From Megascapheus bottae (Eukaryota; Chordata; Mammalia; Rodentia; Geomyidae): a stretch of DNA of 64,000 bases. Position 1 is the first letter of the stretch; the number at the start of each line of letters is the position of its first letter. Below are positions 44,818 through 56,181 of this stretch, one piece after another. The stretch covers positions 682,001 through 746,000 of the forward strand of contig JANJXV010000013.1 of NCBI GenBank assembly GCA_024803745.1, in the 5' to 3' direction. Both the position numbers and the translations under genes were made by a program. A model generated the notes under the pieces. That model worked only from the letters and a program-made list of their open reading frames with translations, searched no databases and was not told the DNA's origin.

Positions 44818-45344
44818 TGGGGGCCCCCAAACCCCCCACGATAGAGTCATCAGCACTCAGCAAATGGAGCTAGGAGTCAGTTTAATAGCAGCACAGAGGC
44901 TACTCCCCACCTTCGGGCTGACAGAGAGCAGCCCTGACCTTCCTTGGGGCTGAGCTTTCAAAGGAGAGTCCCACACATAGGTGATCCTGCTCACCAGGAA
45001 AACACCACATGTAGGTAGGTGGTCAAGCAGTTTAAGAATTAAAAAAAAAAATCCAAAAACCAAAATCAGGGAGCTGGGCATGGTGGCTCACACCTCTAAT
45101 CCTAGCTACACAGGAGGCTGACATCTGAGGATCAAGGTTCAAAGCCAGCCCAGGTACGAAAGGACCTGAGACTCTTATCTCTAATTAACCTCTAGAAAAT
45201 GGGAAGTGGGGCTTGGCTCAAGGGTAGGGTGATAGCTTTGAGCTGAAGAGCTCAGGGACAGTGCTCAGTCCGAGTTCAAGCCGCATGACCCACCATAAAA
45301 AAAAAAAATCAGAATTAGACAGCTAATCCTGATAGGTTATTACA
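44818..45344 (-). mobile_element. LTR-like repeat, copy 2, split by a SINE
   Basis: Inverted relative to the copy at 21042-21345. On the minus strand it starts TGTAATAACC (45344) and ends GGGCCCCCA (44818). The SINE 45070-45312 interrupts it near its 5' end. Its poly-A signal region has drifted (TATTAAACTGACTCCTAGCT). Confidence 0.6.
45070..45312 (+). mobile_element. B1-like-Geo SINE with TSD
   Basis: Well-preserved sense dimer starting AGCTGGGCATGGTGGCTCAC, inside the LTR-like repeat. AAAATCAG occurs on both sides. Confidence 0.9.
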
Positions 45345-45587
45345 GGTCAAGGACTTTTGGCGAGGGATTTTTTTGAGTTATTTCATATCATCTGATTTAT
45401 TACACAGACTGATGGACAACTTGAAGAAAACTTTTGGAAATTATAGTGGCAAAATGTGTTCAGGATTAAGAGGTGTTTGCATTATTTTAAAATGAAAGTT
45501 ATTGCAATAGTGTAGTAAGCTGTAAGTAAACATTTTAAACATTGGATTTTAGCTCTGTCACACAATACAATGTAAAAAAAATATATT
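45345..45587. other. Unique intronic sequence
   Basis: Nothing recognised. Confidence 0.4.
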
Positions 45588-45829
45588 TTTCTTTTTGGTG
45601 CCAGTCCTGGGGTTTGAACTCAGAGGCTGGTCACTGTTACTGAACTCTTTTGCTCAAGGCTAGTATAGTACCACTTGAATTATAGCTCCACTTCTAGCTT
45701 TCTGGTGGTTAATTAGAGATAAGAGTCTCATGGACTTTTCTGCCCAGGCTAGTTTCAAACTGAGATCCTCAGATCTCAGCCTCCTCAGTAGCTAGGATTA
45801 CTGGTGTAAGCCACAGGCACCTAGTTGAT
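45588..45829 (-). mobile_element. B1-like-Geo SINE
   Basis: Antisense: TTTTGGTGCCAGTCCTGGGG to GGATTACTGGTGTAAGCCAC. Confidence 0.85.
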
Positions 45830-46146
45830 AATTATTTTATTTATACAAAGTTATGATGGAAACTAACAAGTTATTTTGTATGAAGGGTAGTTTGACCTCA
45901 ATAACAAATTAGGTAATATTAAGATTCCACATAGTCATATGTACACATGTGTACACAAATGACAGAAGAGTTAACTAGATGGACAATAGTAGAATGGGAA
46001 ACAAGTAGATTGACCAAGAGGCTGGCCTTCCAAAGTTACTTTCTACTAAGAAAATGTAGGACTATTCATAGTGAATGGACTTGCAAGCTAGATAGTCAAG
46101 ATTCCAAAGTGGTTCTGATGGTACTGGACGCCACAAATGGTACCAC

Positions 46147-46312
46147 AGTGCTTGCTAAACAGGTTCTCTACATTTGAGCCATGCCTCCAGACCTTATTTT
46201 GTCATTATTTGTGAGGTAGAATCTCATTCTATACTCATATCAGCTGATACTTTAATCTTCCTACTTGTGCTTCCTTAAGTCACAGAGGATAACAAGCATG
46301 TGCCTGTGTCCA
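46147..46312 (-). mobile_element. Old SINE fragments (ID-like and B1-like)
   Basis: GAGCCATGCCTCCAGACC (46178-46195) looks like a decayed antisense ID end and 46200-46312 like a decayed B1-type sequence (AGCATGTGCCTGTGTCCAGC). Confidence 0.35.
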
Positions 46313-46945
46313 GCCATTAATTAAGACAGAATCAGTTGAACTTTATTCCTGGGTTGGACTGAAATCTCCTTTCCTGCCAAGCCCTTGCCTCCTTGTATTC
46401 AACCTTTTTTTTTTTTTTTTTTTTAACAAGTCTCCTTGTAGAGAGGACTGGTTTTTCTTCTTTACTTCACTTTGAAAAGATATTCTAAACTTCTTGCTTT
46501 CCAGGAATTTGGTCATGGATTTTCTGGTTATTTGTGCATCTGAACAAGTGTGACATAGGTATTTCAATAAATACTAATGACACATGATAACGATAAAAGA
46601 ATGCTTCCCATAGGTTTTCTATTGGCTTTAAGGAGGGATATATAATGTCATTTGTTTTAGGTTTACCTTTCCTAAACTTATACTGATTGTAGCGTAGTTG
46701 CATAGAATAAGAACTTGTCATGATTTTCAAGTTACAGACATATAAAAATCCTAAGTTAGAAGTAGATTTTAAATGAGTTTTAGGGTCATAAAAATCATGA
46801 CGGTTTTGGAAGTCAGTCTGATCGTACCATTTTGAATATAAATGGAAATTCATTTTTGGACTTTGGGTAAGACCATTAGATATAAAGGTTGCTGTCATTC
46901 ACCTGTTGAACCTATCCTTAATTATGGCTAGAAGGATCCCTAGAG
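46313..46945. other. Mostly unique intronic sequence
   Basis: A poly-T run at 46407-46424; otherwise nothing. Minus frames 46343-46567 and 46485-46898 match no known family. Confidence 0.4.
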
Positions 46946-46949
46946 TCTT

Positions 46950-47146
46950 TTTCTTTAGTATTGATACTGGGGCTTGCACTACAGGTCTCGGCACTGACCT
47001 TGGGCTTTCGCAAGGCTAGCGCTCTACCACTTGAGCCAGAGCACCACATCTAGCTTTTTTGTGTTTGTGGTACCGAGGAATTGAACCCAGGGGCTTCAGG
47101 CATGCCAGACAAGCACTCTACCACTAGGCCTTGGCCCCAGCCCCCA
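46950..47146 (-). mobile_element. IDL-Geo SINE
   Basis: Antisense copy with GACCTTGGGCTTTCGCAAGG, B-box complement GGAATTGAACCC and ACTAGGCC at the head. Confidence 0.85.
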
Positions 47147-47250
47147 CAGCTCTACTTCTGTCTTTTTACTGGTTAATTGGAGTCATTTGTCTCACTGTCT
47201 TTCTTGGCCAGGCTGGCTTTGAATCCTAATCCTCAGATCTATCTCTTACC
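47147..47250 (-). mobile_element. B1-like-Geo SINE, 5' part only
   Basis: Linker ACTGGTTAATTGGAGTCAT and the B1-like half; its Geo half appears replaced by the IDL-Geo insertion to the left. Confidence 0.65.
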
Positions 47251-47289
47251 ATGGTTACTATACAGAAATGTAAAGCAAGAGCTGGACTC

Positions 47290-47485
47290 TGGTGACCTAT
47301 CACCCTAGCTACACATGATGATAAGATCTGGAGCACTGAGCTTTGAAGTTAAGCTGGACATAAAAGGCTATAAAACTCCATCTCCAAAATAACTATTGAA
47401 AATCCATGCAGGAGGCATGGCTATATGGTAGAGCACTGAGCAAGCAAGCCATCAAGTTTGAGGCTCTGAGTTTTAGTCCTTGTGC
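47290..47485 (+). mobile_element. B1-like-Geo SINE, highly diverged
   Basis: CACCCTAGCTACACATGATG and ATGGTAGAGCACTGAGCAAG are the best-kept parts. Confidence 0.55.
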
Positions 47486-47515
47486 CATCCAAATGAAATA
47501 GAAAATAAAAAACAG

Positions 47516-47712
47516 GGGGCCAGGAGTTTGGCCTAGTGATAAAGTGCTTGCCTAGCATGCACAAAGACCCAGGTTCAATTCCTTGGTACCACATGCATAG
47601 AAAAAAACAGAAATGGTGCCATGGCTCAAGCAGTAGTGTGCTAGCCTTGAGAAAGCCCAAGGACAGTGCTCTGACCCTGAGCCAAAGCCCACGACTGGCA
47701 AAAAACCCAAAA
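47516..47712 (+). mobile_element. IDL-Geo SINE
   Basis: Sense copy: GGCCAGGAGTTTGGCCTAGT, GGTTCAATTCC B box, CTAGCCTTGAGAAAGCCCAA, A-rich tail. Confidence 0.92.
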
Positions 47713-48049
47713 CCCAACCCCCCAAAAAAACTCCCCAAAATATAATGTAAAACAAAAAGTAAAAAGAATTGAGAGGCATTAAGTGAAAATTAATTAAGCT
47801 AATATATCCAAATATTTTGACGTATAATCATTATTTTTAAGTGTATTTTACATTATTATTTTAAGCTAATATTTGAAATACAATATACATTTAATGTTTA
47901 TGCATATTACAGTTCACTCATTTTTTTAGCAGAAATACCCAATCTGTTACATTTTGTAACTTTGTAAGCAAAAACATAGTTCCACATACCCATTTTTCCA
48001 AACGTGCTTCAAGATTATCTAATAATACCTTTGAAATTTAAATTAGGAG

Positions 48050-48165
48050 TCCCGTGTGGTAGTGTACCTTTGTAGACCTGGCTGCAAGGGATGCTGAGGC
48101 AGGAGGATCTTTTAAGCTCAAGAGTTTCAGGCCATTCTGAACAATTATGGCAACAAAACAAAACA
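48050..48165 (+). mobile_element. Free 7SL/B1-like monomer
   Basis: GTGTGGTAGTGTACCTTTGT...GATGCTGAGGCAGGAGGATC...TTTCAGGCCATTCTGAACAA then AACAAAACAAA tail. It reads as a stand-alone Alu/B1-type monomer with no Geo half. Confidence 0.7.
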
Positions 48166-48189
48166 AAATAACAAAAATACAATTAAAAG

Positions 48190-48387
48190 TAGCTGGCCAC
48201 TTGTAGCTCATGTTGGTAATCCTACCTCCTCAGTAGGCTGAGATCTGTAGGAATAGTTCAAGGCCAGCCCTGCTAAATGAATTCACTAGTAAAGTAACAA
48301 GCAAAATTAAATAGGGTTAAACAAATGCCTCAAATGGTAGACTATCAGCCTAGCATGCCCCAGGCCCTGAGTTCAAAGCATACTACA

Positions 48388-48390
<3 letters not shown>
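48190..48390 (+). mobile_element. B1-like-Geo SINE, diverged
   Basis: AGCTGGCCACTTGTAGCTCA head and CAGGCCCTGAGTTCAAAGC end, continuing into a (CA)n tail. Confidence 0.7.

Positions 48391-48437
<47 letters not shown>
48391..48437. repeat. (CA)n microsatellite at a SINE tail
   Basis: About 23 CA units continuing the tail of the preceding SINE. Confidence 0.95.
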
Positions 48438-48440
<3 letters not shown>

Positions 48441-49164
48441 ATAAACCTAAAATGTATGTCTCTTAATAATCATAGATATATTTTGTATGGTGAATGGCCA
48501 TGTGTATCTAGTGATTTCCAGTTTGGATTGTTTACAGATATTTTAGAGGGAAATCTAATGTTTGATTGCCATATGAAATTCTTAATGTGCCTTAAAAGGG
48601 ATAACTAGTCAATGAGCCAAACTAATAAAAAAAACACAGCTGGTTATTGGTAATTATCCTCTTCCTCCAGATATTGGATGAGAAGTTATGTGCTCTAATT
48701 AACTGGCATAAACTATAAGCATTGCTCAGTCTTCTTCTGCACATCTATTGAGCTTTCTGTTGGCAGAAACTTTTGAAATTGAGGGGAACATATTTAGTAC
48801 TCAATACTGGAATGAATGTCCACTTTTCATTCTACCTGATTTATACTAGAATGGGGGTTCAAATTACAATTTAATTACATACAATTATTTGCAGGGAAAA
48901 TAATTTCGTAGTGGCAGAATATTAAGTAAAGGATGAATATGTTTTCCTCATGATTGTTCCTGGGCTTTTACAGGCAAGAAGGCAGTGCTATCATGGCTGG
49001 TTTATATCTAGGTTAATGCACTAATCACGTTGTACATTTCAAATATGTTTGTTTATACTGTGTTGTGACTTTTGTAGCCTTTTAAAATTGACTAAGAGGA
49101 CGAAGTCCTGAGGGAAAGTCAAAATATACACTCAAACATACAAATATACACAATAATCTCATCT
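48438..49164. other. Unique intronic sequence
   Basis: Nothing recognised. Confidence 0.4.
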
Positions 49165-49370
49165 ACTCTCCCATGACATGGTACTTGAACTCTGGGCCTG
49201 GGTCTTCAGCTCAAGGCTACCACCCTACCCCTGGAGCCACAATGCCATTTCTGGTTTTCTAGTGGTTAATTGGAGATGAGATTCACGTCTGGCATTGAAC
49301 TGTGATCCTCAGATCTCAGCCTCCTGAGTAGCTAGGATTATCGGTGTGAGCCACCACACCCAGCTCCCGT
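49165..49370 (-). mobile_element. B1-like-Geo SINE
   Basis: Antisense: TTGAACTCTGGGCCTGGGTC to GGATTATCGGTGTGAGCCAC. Confidence 0.85.
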
Positions 49371-49551
49371 AACAATCTTTTAAATAAAGGATCTCTTTTG
49401 TTATTTTGGATGAAATCTGTTTTGATTAATTTACATTTTTAGGGATGGAAGATACAGCTACTTTGATGGGAACCATAATTGTGTTATAAGCAACCCAGAG
49501 AAATTTAATGCCCTTCAAAAACAAATTGAGGTAATGAGGTAGGAGTATAAC

Positions 49552-49614
49552 TGGGTGGTAAAGCATTTCACTGGCATGAATGAGAACCTTTGTCTCCATC
49601 ATTGAAAAAGAAGA
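49552..49614 (+). mobile_element. Old ID-like SINE fragment
   Basis: CTGGGTGGTAAAGCATTTCA...GAGAACCTTTGTCTCC resembles a decayed ID head and B box. Confidence 0.4.
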
Positions 49615-49859
49615 AAAGTATTTAGGCAGTTTAATTCTAAGTCCCACTTAGGAAATCCTCATTGTTATGATTGTCCATTTTGAGATGTATTTTGACATTT
49701 AAATAAGAGGATATTTAACAGAAGCATTTTAACATAGGAAGAGAATATATTTATAGTACTTGATTCAATGTCTTCATTTTATCCCTTTTTTTCTCCCCAA
49801 ACTAATACTGGTGTCTAACATTTAAAATTTCAACCTATTTTTTTTCTCATGATGAGAAT

Positions 49860-50098
49860 TCTTTTTCTTTTGTTTCTTTTTCCCTTTTTTCTTCTCCTAC
49901 CCTCTTCCTTTCCCCTTCTCCTCTTTCTTCTCCTTTTTCTTTCTCCTCCTCCTCATTTTTCCTCCTCCTCATTCCTCCTCTTCCTCATTCCTCCTCCTCT
50001 TCCTCCTTGTCTTCTTCCTCTTCTTCCTCTTTCTCCCATCTCCCCTTCCTCCTCCTCCTCCTCCTTCTTCTCCTCCCCCTTCTTCTTCACCTTTTCTC
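49860..50098. repeat. Long polypyrimidine tract in NOX4 intron 2
   Basis: About 240 bp almost entirely C/T on the + (sense) strand, mostly CCT/TTC units with short TTTTC stretches. The 87-aa Leu/Ser/Pro frame over it is an artefact. Confidence 0.9.
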
Positions 50099-50158
50099 AT
50101 GAACTGTATTAGATTTGTTGCATTGGTGTGATTATATTTTCCTGTGGAAACTATTATT

Positions 50159-50871
50159 TTTATTTATTTTTAATTTTATCTTTTCTATTTTATTTTATTT
50201 TTGTTGTCGGGTAATATATAGAGGGTTTACAGTTCCATTCTCCAGGTAGAAAATGCATTACTTATTACACATTGATATCCCTTCTCATGATTTTGTCCCC
50301 ATTTCCCTCCCTCCCACTCCTAATCATCTTGTTTCCCCCTCTTTCCTTTCCTATTTTAAATAAACAAATAAACGTATATACAATAGACCAGATAACAAAG
50401 TCAGATACAGTAACAATATGAGATTGACCATAAGGGCAACAAAAAAGAGAAATAACATAATACATTAAGAACAACAATCACACAAGATAAAGCTCTTGTT
50501 TCCATATCTTAGAGATCCTTTCATTTAGTCTCATCCTAGATGACCTTATGTACCTAAGTTTTGAGCTATTGTAATCCTCCGCTAGGAGAGTCCTAGATGT
50601 GTGCTAATTATTACAAATGAGGGAAACCATTGAGCCTATGTTCCTTTGGGTCTGGCTTACTTCACTTAATATGCTATTTTTCTAGTCCTTCCATTTCCTT
50701 ACAAATGGGGTGATGCCACTCTTTTTGATGGCAGCATAGAGTTCCATTGTGTATAAATACCACATCTTGTTGATCCATTCATCTACTGAGGGGCATCTGG
50801 GTTGGTTCCATATCTTCACTATGGCAAATAGTGCTGCAATGAATAGAAATTTATTTTTATTTTCAGGGTAA
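50159..50871 (-). mobile_element. LINE-1 3' end with perfect TSD (antisense in NOX4)
   Basis: Antisense 3' UTR and last ORF2 codons, flanked by the identical 16-bp TGTGGAAACTATTATT (50143-50158, 50872-50887). The last ~25 bp (50847-50871, TTATTTTTATTTTCAGGGTA) do not continue ORF2 and look like a second scrap of L1 3' terminus. Confidence 0.93.
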
Positions 50872-50887
50872 TGTGGAAACTATTATT

Positions 50888-51743
50888 GAGATACTTGTTA
50901 TTTGGAAGAAAGTTGCAAGCAGTTAGGTTCTTCTAAATTTGATGTCTCTTATTAATCAGTACCCATTAGAAACATTAATAAATCTAGTTATGCTTTCATA
51001 AGTCATAGGCATTTCACCATAACATTTTACAGAGACAGAAGTCTGATGTCATTTGCACTGTTTATGGTCAGAATTTGGTCTCTGGATGAATGGACCTAGG
51101 ATTTTAAGTCAGTTTTAGTTTCTCAGCTAGCCTGGGCATCTTTGATCTTGAATATATGCTTCTTGTGAATTTCAAAGAGGACTTAACTATTAACTCTTTC
51201 TTTTTATTATACAGAGTATAAAGTTCACTAACTATAATTATACAGGCATGCATTGTGGTTTTAATGTGGGGGTTATTTTTAGCAAAGTGTTATTTTTTGT
51301 TTTTCTTCTTAACATTCAGCTAATTAAGTTTTTTTTCCTGTTTACTGACAGCTAACTTGACATTACTTTGATGAAATCATTTAATTCTTCATCCTTTTAC
51401 AAGAGATAGCAATACACAGTTTTAGAATAAGGAGTTTTGATCTATTTACATTTTCCAAAATAGAAAAATAAACTTGAGAGACTTGTTAACTATACCCACT
51501 GAATGAGTAGATTTTCTTTTCCTTAGTTGATCTGTTGGTTCTCTTCATCCAATATCAGCCTCCAAAATGAAGAACCAGAAACATGAGGAAAAGTACATTA
51601 AACTAGTTCCACTCTGTGTGGTCCACATGTTATGATTTATTTTTATTTTATGTGAAAAGATTTTTTTGAAAGGTCTAGCAATTAAGAAAATCATTGACTT
51701 ATGCTCAAAATAAACTAACTCTATTTCAAATAGAATAGTTTTT
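50888..51743. other. Unique intronic sequence
   Basis: Nothing recognised. Confidence 0.4.
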
Positions 51744-51749
51744 TCTAAT

Positions 51750-51785
51750 GTATATATATATATATAATATTATATATATATATAC
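51750..51785. repeat. (AT)n run
   Basis: TATATA repeats, imperfect, at the tail side of the next SINE. Confidence 0.85.
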
Positions 51786-51786
51786 T

Positions 51787-51978
51787 TTTTGCCAGTCCTG
51801 GAGCTTGGACTCAGGGCCTGAGTACTGTCCCTTGGCATTCCTCAAGGCTAATGCTCTACCACTTGAGCCACAGCACCACTTCTGGGCTTTTCTGCTACGT
51901 GGTACTGAGGAATTGAATCTGGGTCTTCATGCATGCTAGGCAAGCACTCTACCACTAGGCCACACTCCTGGCCTCTCA
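51787..51978 (-). mobile_element. IDL-Geo SINE
   Basis: Antisense copy with GGAATTGAATCTGGGTCTTC and CACTAGGCCACACTCC. Confidence 0.88.
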
Positions 51979-51989
51979 TAATGAAAAGT

Positions 51990-52125
51990 TTATTTTTGTT
52001 TGTTTTGTTTGTTTGTTTGTCATGGGACTTGAACTCTGGGCCTGGGTGTTGTCCCTGAGCTCTTCAGCTCAAGGCTACTGCCCTACCCCTTAAGCCGCAG
52101 CCCCACTTCCCTTTTTAATAATTGT
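51990..52125 (-). mobile_element. Geo half-SINE, 5' truncated
   Basis: Antisense Geo half of the B1-like-Geo type (GAGCTCTTCAGCTCAAGGCT) after a GTTT-rich tail; the left half is missing. Confidence 0.8.
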
Positions 52126-52175
52126 TAGCTAAGTTGTTAAGGAATTTAGAAGATATAGTATGGTTTATTTTTATT

Positions 52176-52225
52176 TTTATTTTTTATTGTAATTAATAGA
52201 AGGGTTACATTATATTCTTCAGATT
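52176..52225 (-). mobile_element. Very short LINE-1 3' end (about 50 bp)
   Basis: TTTTATTGTAATTAATAGAA and GGGTTACATTATATTC are the extreme 3' end of the younger L1 subfamily; TATGGTTT on both sides may be the TSD. Confidence 0.7.
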
Positions 52226-52870
52226 GAAATGATATGGTTTTAGTTTATTTATTACTCATCTGCTAGCTCAAAGTTCTAGGGTTTAATACTTAACATCTCT
52301 GTTATATTCCTACTGACTAGTTGGAAGTTGGAATGAATTTTAGATATTTTCAAATGTACCTCCTATATTTTGGTCTGGATAATATTAATATAAACAGCAG
52401 ATTGTGTCAGTGAGTCCGGTTAGATAGTATATTAGACTGAGAGCTGTGTACTGATTCATTCATTTGTTTATTCACTAATTCTGTGGAAGAAATATTTTTC
52501 AGCTTTTTGCTTTGCAGCTGAGTGACTGAATTAGTATATAATTTGCTAGTTAGTGACTAAAACAGGGACTATAGTCTGTATTTATATGAAACATTATATT
52601 TAAAATCAGTTAACAAATGCAAACTTATATACAACATAGTACTTTGAAAATGTATATATTATGAAATAGCTAAATAGAGTTAATTATCACATGTATTATC
52701 TTACATAATTGCTATCTTACATAGTCAGATCATATTTGTTATCTTACACAATTCCCTCAGTTTTTCATAGTGAGAACATTTAAAAATCTATTTTTGAACA
52801 CTTTTCAAGACTATAATACATTGTTGTTAATTCTAGCCACCATGAGATGAATCTCTTGAGCTTGATTTAT
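52226..52870. other. Unique intronic sequence
   Basis: Nothing recognised. Confidence 0.4.
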
Positions 52871-52875
52871 CCTCT

Positions 52876-53105
52876 TTTATTTTTTTTTCCCTTTAGTCAG
52901 TTATGGGGCTTGGATTCTAGGCCTGGGCATTGTCCCTGAGCTCTTCAGCTCAAGGCTAGCCCTCTACCACTTGAGGCATTTACAGTTTTCTGATGGTTAA
53001 TTGGAGATAAGTGTCTCATGGACTTTTGTGTCTGGGCTGGCTTTGAGCTATGATCCTCAGATCTCAGCCTCCTGAATAGCGATGATTATAGGGCACTGAT
53101 GCCCA
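52876..53105 (-). mobile_element. B1-like-Geo SINE with TSD
   Basis: Antisense dimer; flanks TTGATTTATCCT and TTGAATTATCCT match 11/12. Confidence 0.87.
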
Positions 53106-53479
53106 GTTGAATTATCCTTTTTCACTAAAATGCTTTAACCTCATCCTACCCCTTCTAACCCTGGCAAATCTAACTTCTACCATTTTGTTTACTACTTCTT
53201 TGAAGTCAGCTTTGTAAAAGTTCACATGCATGTGAGGTCATGGGCTATTTGCAATTGTGCTTGGCTTATTGGATTCAATGTGTGTCCTCCAGATTCACTC
53301 ATGGTGTTACATGGAGGAGAATCTTCATTTCTCATGTAGAATATGATTCCTTATATGTTAATCAATGATGTTTTCAAATCCACTCATCTGTGGAAAGACT
53401 TTATATTTAAACCATTGCTCAGAAGCTTATGTGTTGCTGTGCCCATGTTAATTCTAGGCGAGCCAATCAAATGTCCCCC
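53106..53479. other. Unique intronic sequence
   Basis: Nothing recognised; the plus frame 53343-53669 runs into the next antisense SINE. Confidence 0.4.
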
Positions 53480-53685
53480 TCCCTCCTTGAACTCAGGGCT
53501 TAGCATTCTTGTTCATCTTTTGCACTCACAACTGGTGCTATACCACTGGATCCACTTTCCAGTCAAACACTTTTGCTGGTTAAGTGGAGGTAAAATTTTC
53601 TGCCCAGGCTGGCTTCGAACTTGGATCCTCAGGTCTCACCCTTCTTGGGAACTAGTATTACAGACATGATCCACTGATACCTCAT
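53480..53685 (-). mobile_element. B1-like-Geo SINE, diverged
   Basis: CCTTGAACTCAGGGCTTAGC to GTATTACAGACATGATCCAC, antisense. Confidence 0.75.
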
Positions 53686-54695
53686 GGAGTAGCCATTAGG
53701 AAGCACCAAAGACAATCAAATATTAAAGTTCATATGGCTTAATAATTGCTATTACCATTTATCAATCAGATATAGTGGCTTCAACTATAGAAGCAATAAA
53801 ACGTTTCTTCAAAAGTTTGGCTGGTCAAGATCAAGGATGAAGGTGAGATAGGATAGGTTGCTGCTTAAGGCTTCTCTCCTTGATTCGTGCTGGCTCTTCA
53901 AGTATTGTCACACGGTTTTATTTTTCCTCATCTCTTCTTCTTGTAAGGACACCAATTACAGGATTAGAGGCCATTCCACTGATGTCACTTAACTTTAATT
54001 ACCTCCTTAAAGAGTCTGTCTCTCTGGACAGACAAGTCATGTTTTGAGGAACTGAATGATAGTACTTCAGCATATGCACTTTGTGTGTGTGTGTGAAAGT
54101 TGGTGTGTAACATCTGCCAGGTTTCTTAACCTTTCCTGAAAATTGAGCCTGAGTTTCGGGAATGAGTATGAAATTAGCAGGATTGTATTCTGCTTAACCA
54201 AAGAATCCTAGCCAGTCACTTGCCTTCCAGAATGATATTGCACAAGAGCTCAAGCCAGGCCCATTTAGGAAGGTGTTTTGATGTTCCAGCTCAGTTATTT
54301 GCAGAACTTTAGTCTCAGTGTTACCCTGCAACCATTTTGAACATTGCTCTTACATAATACTTTGCTCCATGCCCTCAGGAAAAAGCAGATAACTTAATAC
54401 CCCATGAGGAATAGCACCAATATTTCATTGTGATTGCTTCAGTCTTGGCTTTCAGAGTATGACTTCAGGGAACTGACATTGAGTCCTGGAGGATGAATAT
54501 AATGAGGAGTTATTTAGTCTTGCTCACTGCTAGGCATGGTAATAACAGACATGGGTGTGATTATAGTTGTCACAGACGCTTTCCTCAGGGGAGCACTCAG
54601 CCTGGTAGGGAGGAGCCTGTAGAGCTCTCGTATTTTACAGAGACATGAGGGATTGTTCTTGTCCATTTATCTCAGCTAATGGATGTTCAAAGTTT
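53686..54695. other. Unique intronic sequence
   Basis: One kilobase with no recognised repeat; no NOX4 exon 3 found. Confidence 0.4.
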
Positions 54696-54699
54696 AGTC

Positions 54700-54775
54700 T
54701 CCTTCCCTCCCTCCCTCCCTCCCTCCCTCCCTCCCTCCCTCCCTCCCTCCCTCTCTTCCTTCCTTCCTTCCTTCT
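54700..54775. repeat. (CCCT)n(CCTT)n microsatellite
   Basis: About 15 CCCT units then CCTT units, abutting an old SINE. Confidence 0.95.
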
Positions 54776-54970
54776 TCCTGACATTCTTGCTTTGAACTCA
54801 GGACCTCTTGGTTGTTAGGCAAGCTCTGTCATTTGAGCCACAATTCTAGCTCTTCTTTTCTTTAGCTATTTTTCAAGTACAGTTTTGCAAGTTTTCCTAT
54901 GGCTGATCTTGAATGACCATCTTTCCAATATCTGTTTCCCCAGTAGCTGGGATTACAAGCAGAAGCTACA
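54776..54970 (-). mobile_element. Old ID/B1-type composite SINE
   Basis: TTTGAACTCAGGACCTCTTG, GTCATTTGAGCCAC and CCCAGTAGCTGGGATTACAA mark a decayed antisense tRNA-plus-7SL-like SINE distinct from the two Geo families. Confidence 0.5.
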
Positions 54971-55769
54971 CACGAATTCTCTAAGCTGAGGTCTAACTGG
55001 CCTTTGAAATAGAGTTTAAAACTTACTCACTACTTATGAGGGTTACCTGAAAATATGTTGATGAAATGCTTAGTTAGTACTTAGCAATGTAAATATAACT
55101 ATCACCATAAATAGTAACAGAATTATGCATTAGTATTATAAATATTAGAAGTAACAGCATTATGCATTTTATGTCTGTAAGTATACATATGAAGAATTCT
55201 GAGATAGAGATGGATGGCAGAGATGTTAGGCAGGAAGATTTATGTTGTATTCCATTAAATTAGTAATTATAAGAATGCTTTAGAATTAGCTGTCTAATAG
55301 TGATGTCATATATGTTACAATTGTGCTAGAATATTCATTTCAGTCTTGTGGTTGGCCTCTGGCTGCCACCCTCATCCTTCATGAAATGGGGTGGGGGGGT
55401 AGGTGCTGCTATTTTTCATTGGCACAGAATGACAACTGTGATTGCTGGGTGGGATTTCAGTTTGAGGCAGAACACATTTGGTTAAAAATATGAATACTTT
55501 TTATTAATCATAACAAAAGTTTGAGGATTTCAAGAGTTAAGCAAGGGAAATAGGGTTCATTTCATGAGATTATTTTATATTTTAGAAGCAAGTATATGTC
55601 ATACTTTTGTCATGTGCTCCTGGATTAGGAAATAAGAAAATGTATTATTGTACAATATTGTAAAGGATGAGAAAAGAGGAAAACAAAGGAAAAAAAAAAC
55701 CTTCACACTTAAAGAAAATAAACCTGACACTTTCAAGTGATTATTTTCTATCTCTTCTGTTACTTAATT
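54971..55769. other. Unique intronic sequence
   Basis: Nothing recognised. Confidence 0.4.
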
Positions 55770-55965
55770 TTTTTTTGTTATCATGAAGTTGTAGTATAGA
55801 GGGGTTACAGTTTCATAAGTCAGCAAATGACTGCATATCTTTTTGGACAATGTCACCCGTCCCTTTGGTCTCTCTCCAATTTTCCCTCCTGTCTCCACCC
55901 AGAAGTTATATAGCTCATTTTCAACATAGTTAGTGAGTTCAAGTCATTTTTATTTAATATGCTCC
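55770..55965 (-). mobile_element. Old LINE-1 3' UTR (antisense in NOX4)
   Basis: AGTATAGAGGGGTTACAGTT, then a pyrimidine-rich stretch to AGCTCATTTTCAACATAG, an older L1 tail form. Confidence 0.65.
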
Positions 55966-55977
55966 ATGTGGGGTACA

Positions 55978-56150
55978 TGTTTTGTTTTCTATTTCTGGGG
56001 CTTGAATTCAGGGTCTGGGCACTGTCCTTGGGCTTTCTCATGGCTAGTGTTCTACCAGTTGAGCCACAGCACCATTTCTTCCTTTTTCTGAATATGTGGT
56101 ACTGAGGAATCAAACCCAGGGCTTCGTGCTACTAGACCATGCTCCCAGCC
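55978..56150 (-). mobile_element. IDL-Geo SINE, left member of an inverted pair
   Basis: Antisense copy ending at its head near 56150, 31 bp from the head of the sense copy at 56182. Confidence 0.88.
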
Positions 56151-56181
56151 ATGAGGTACTTTTATCAGTGAAAAAGTTATT

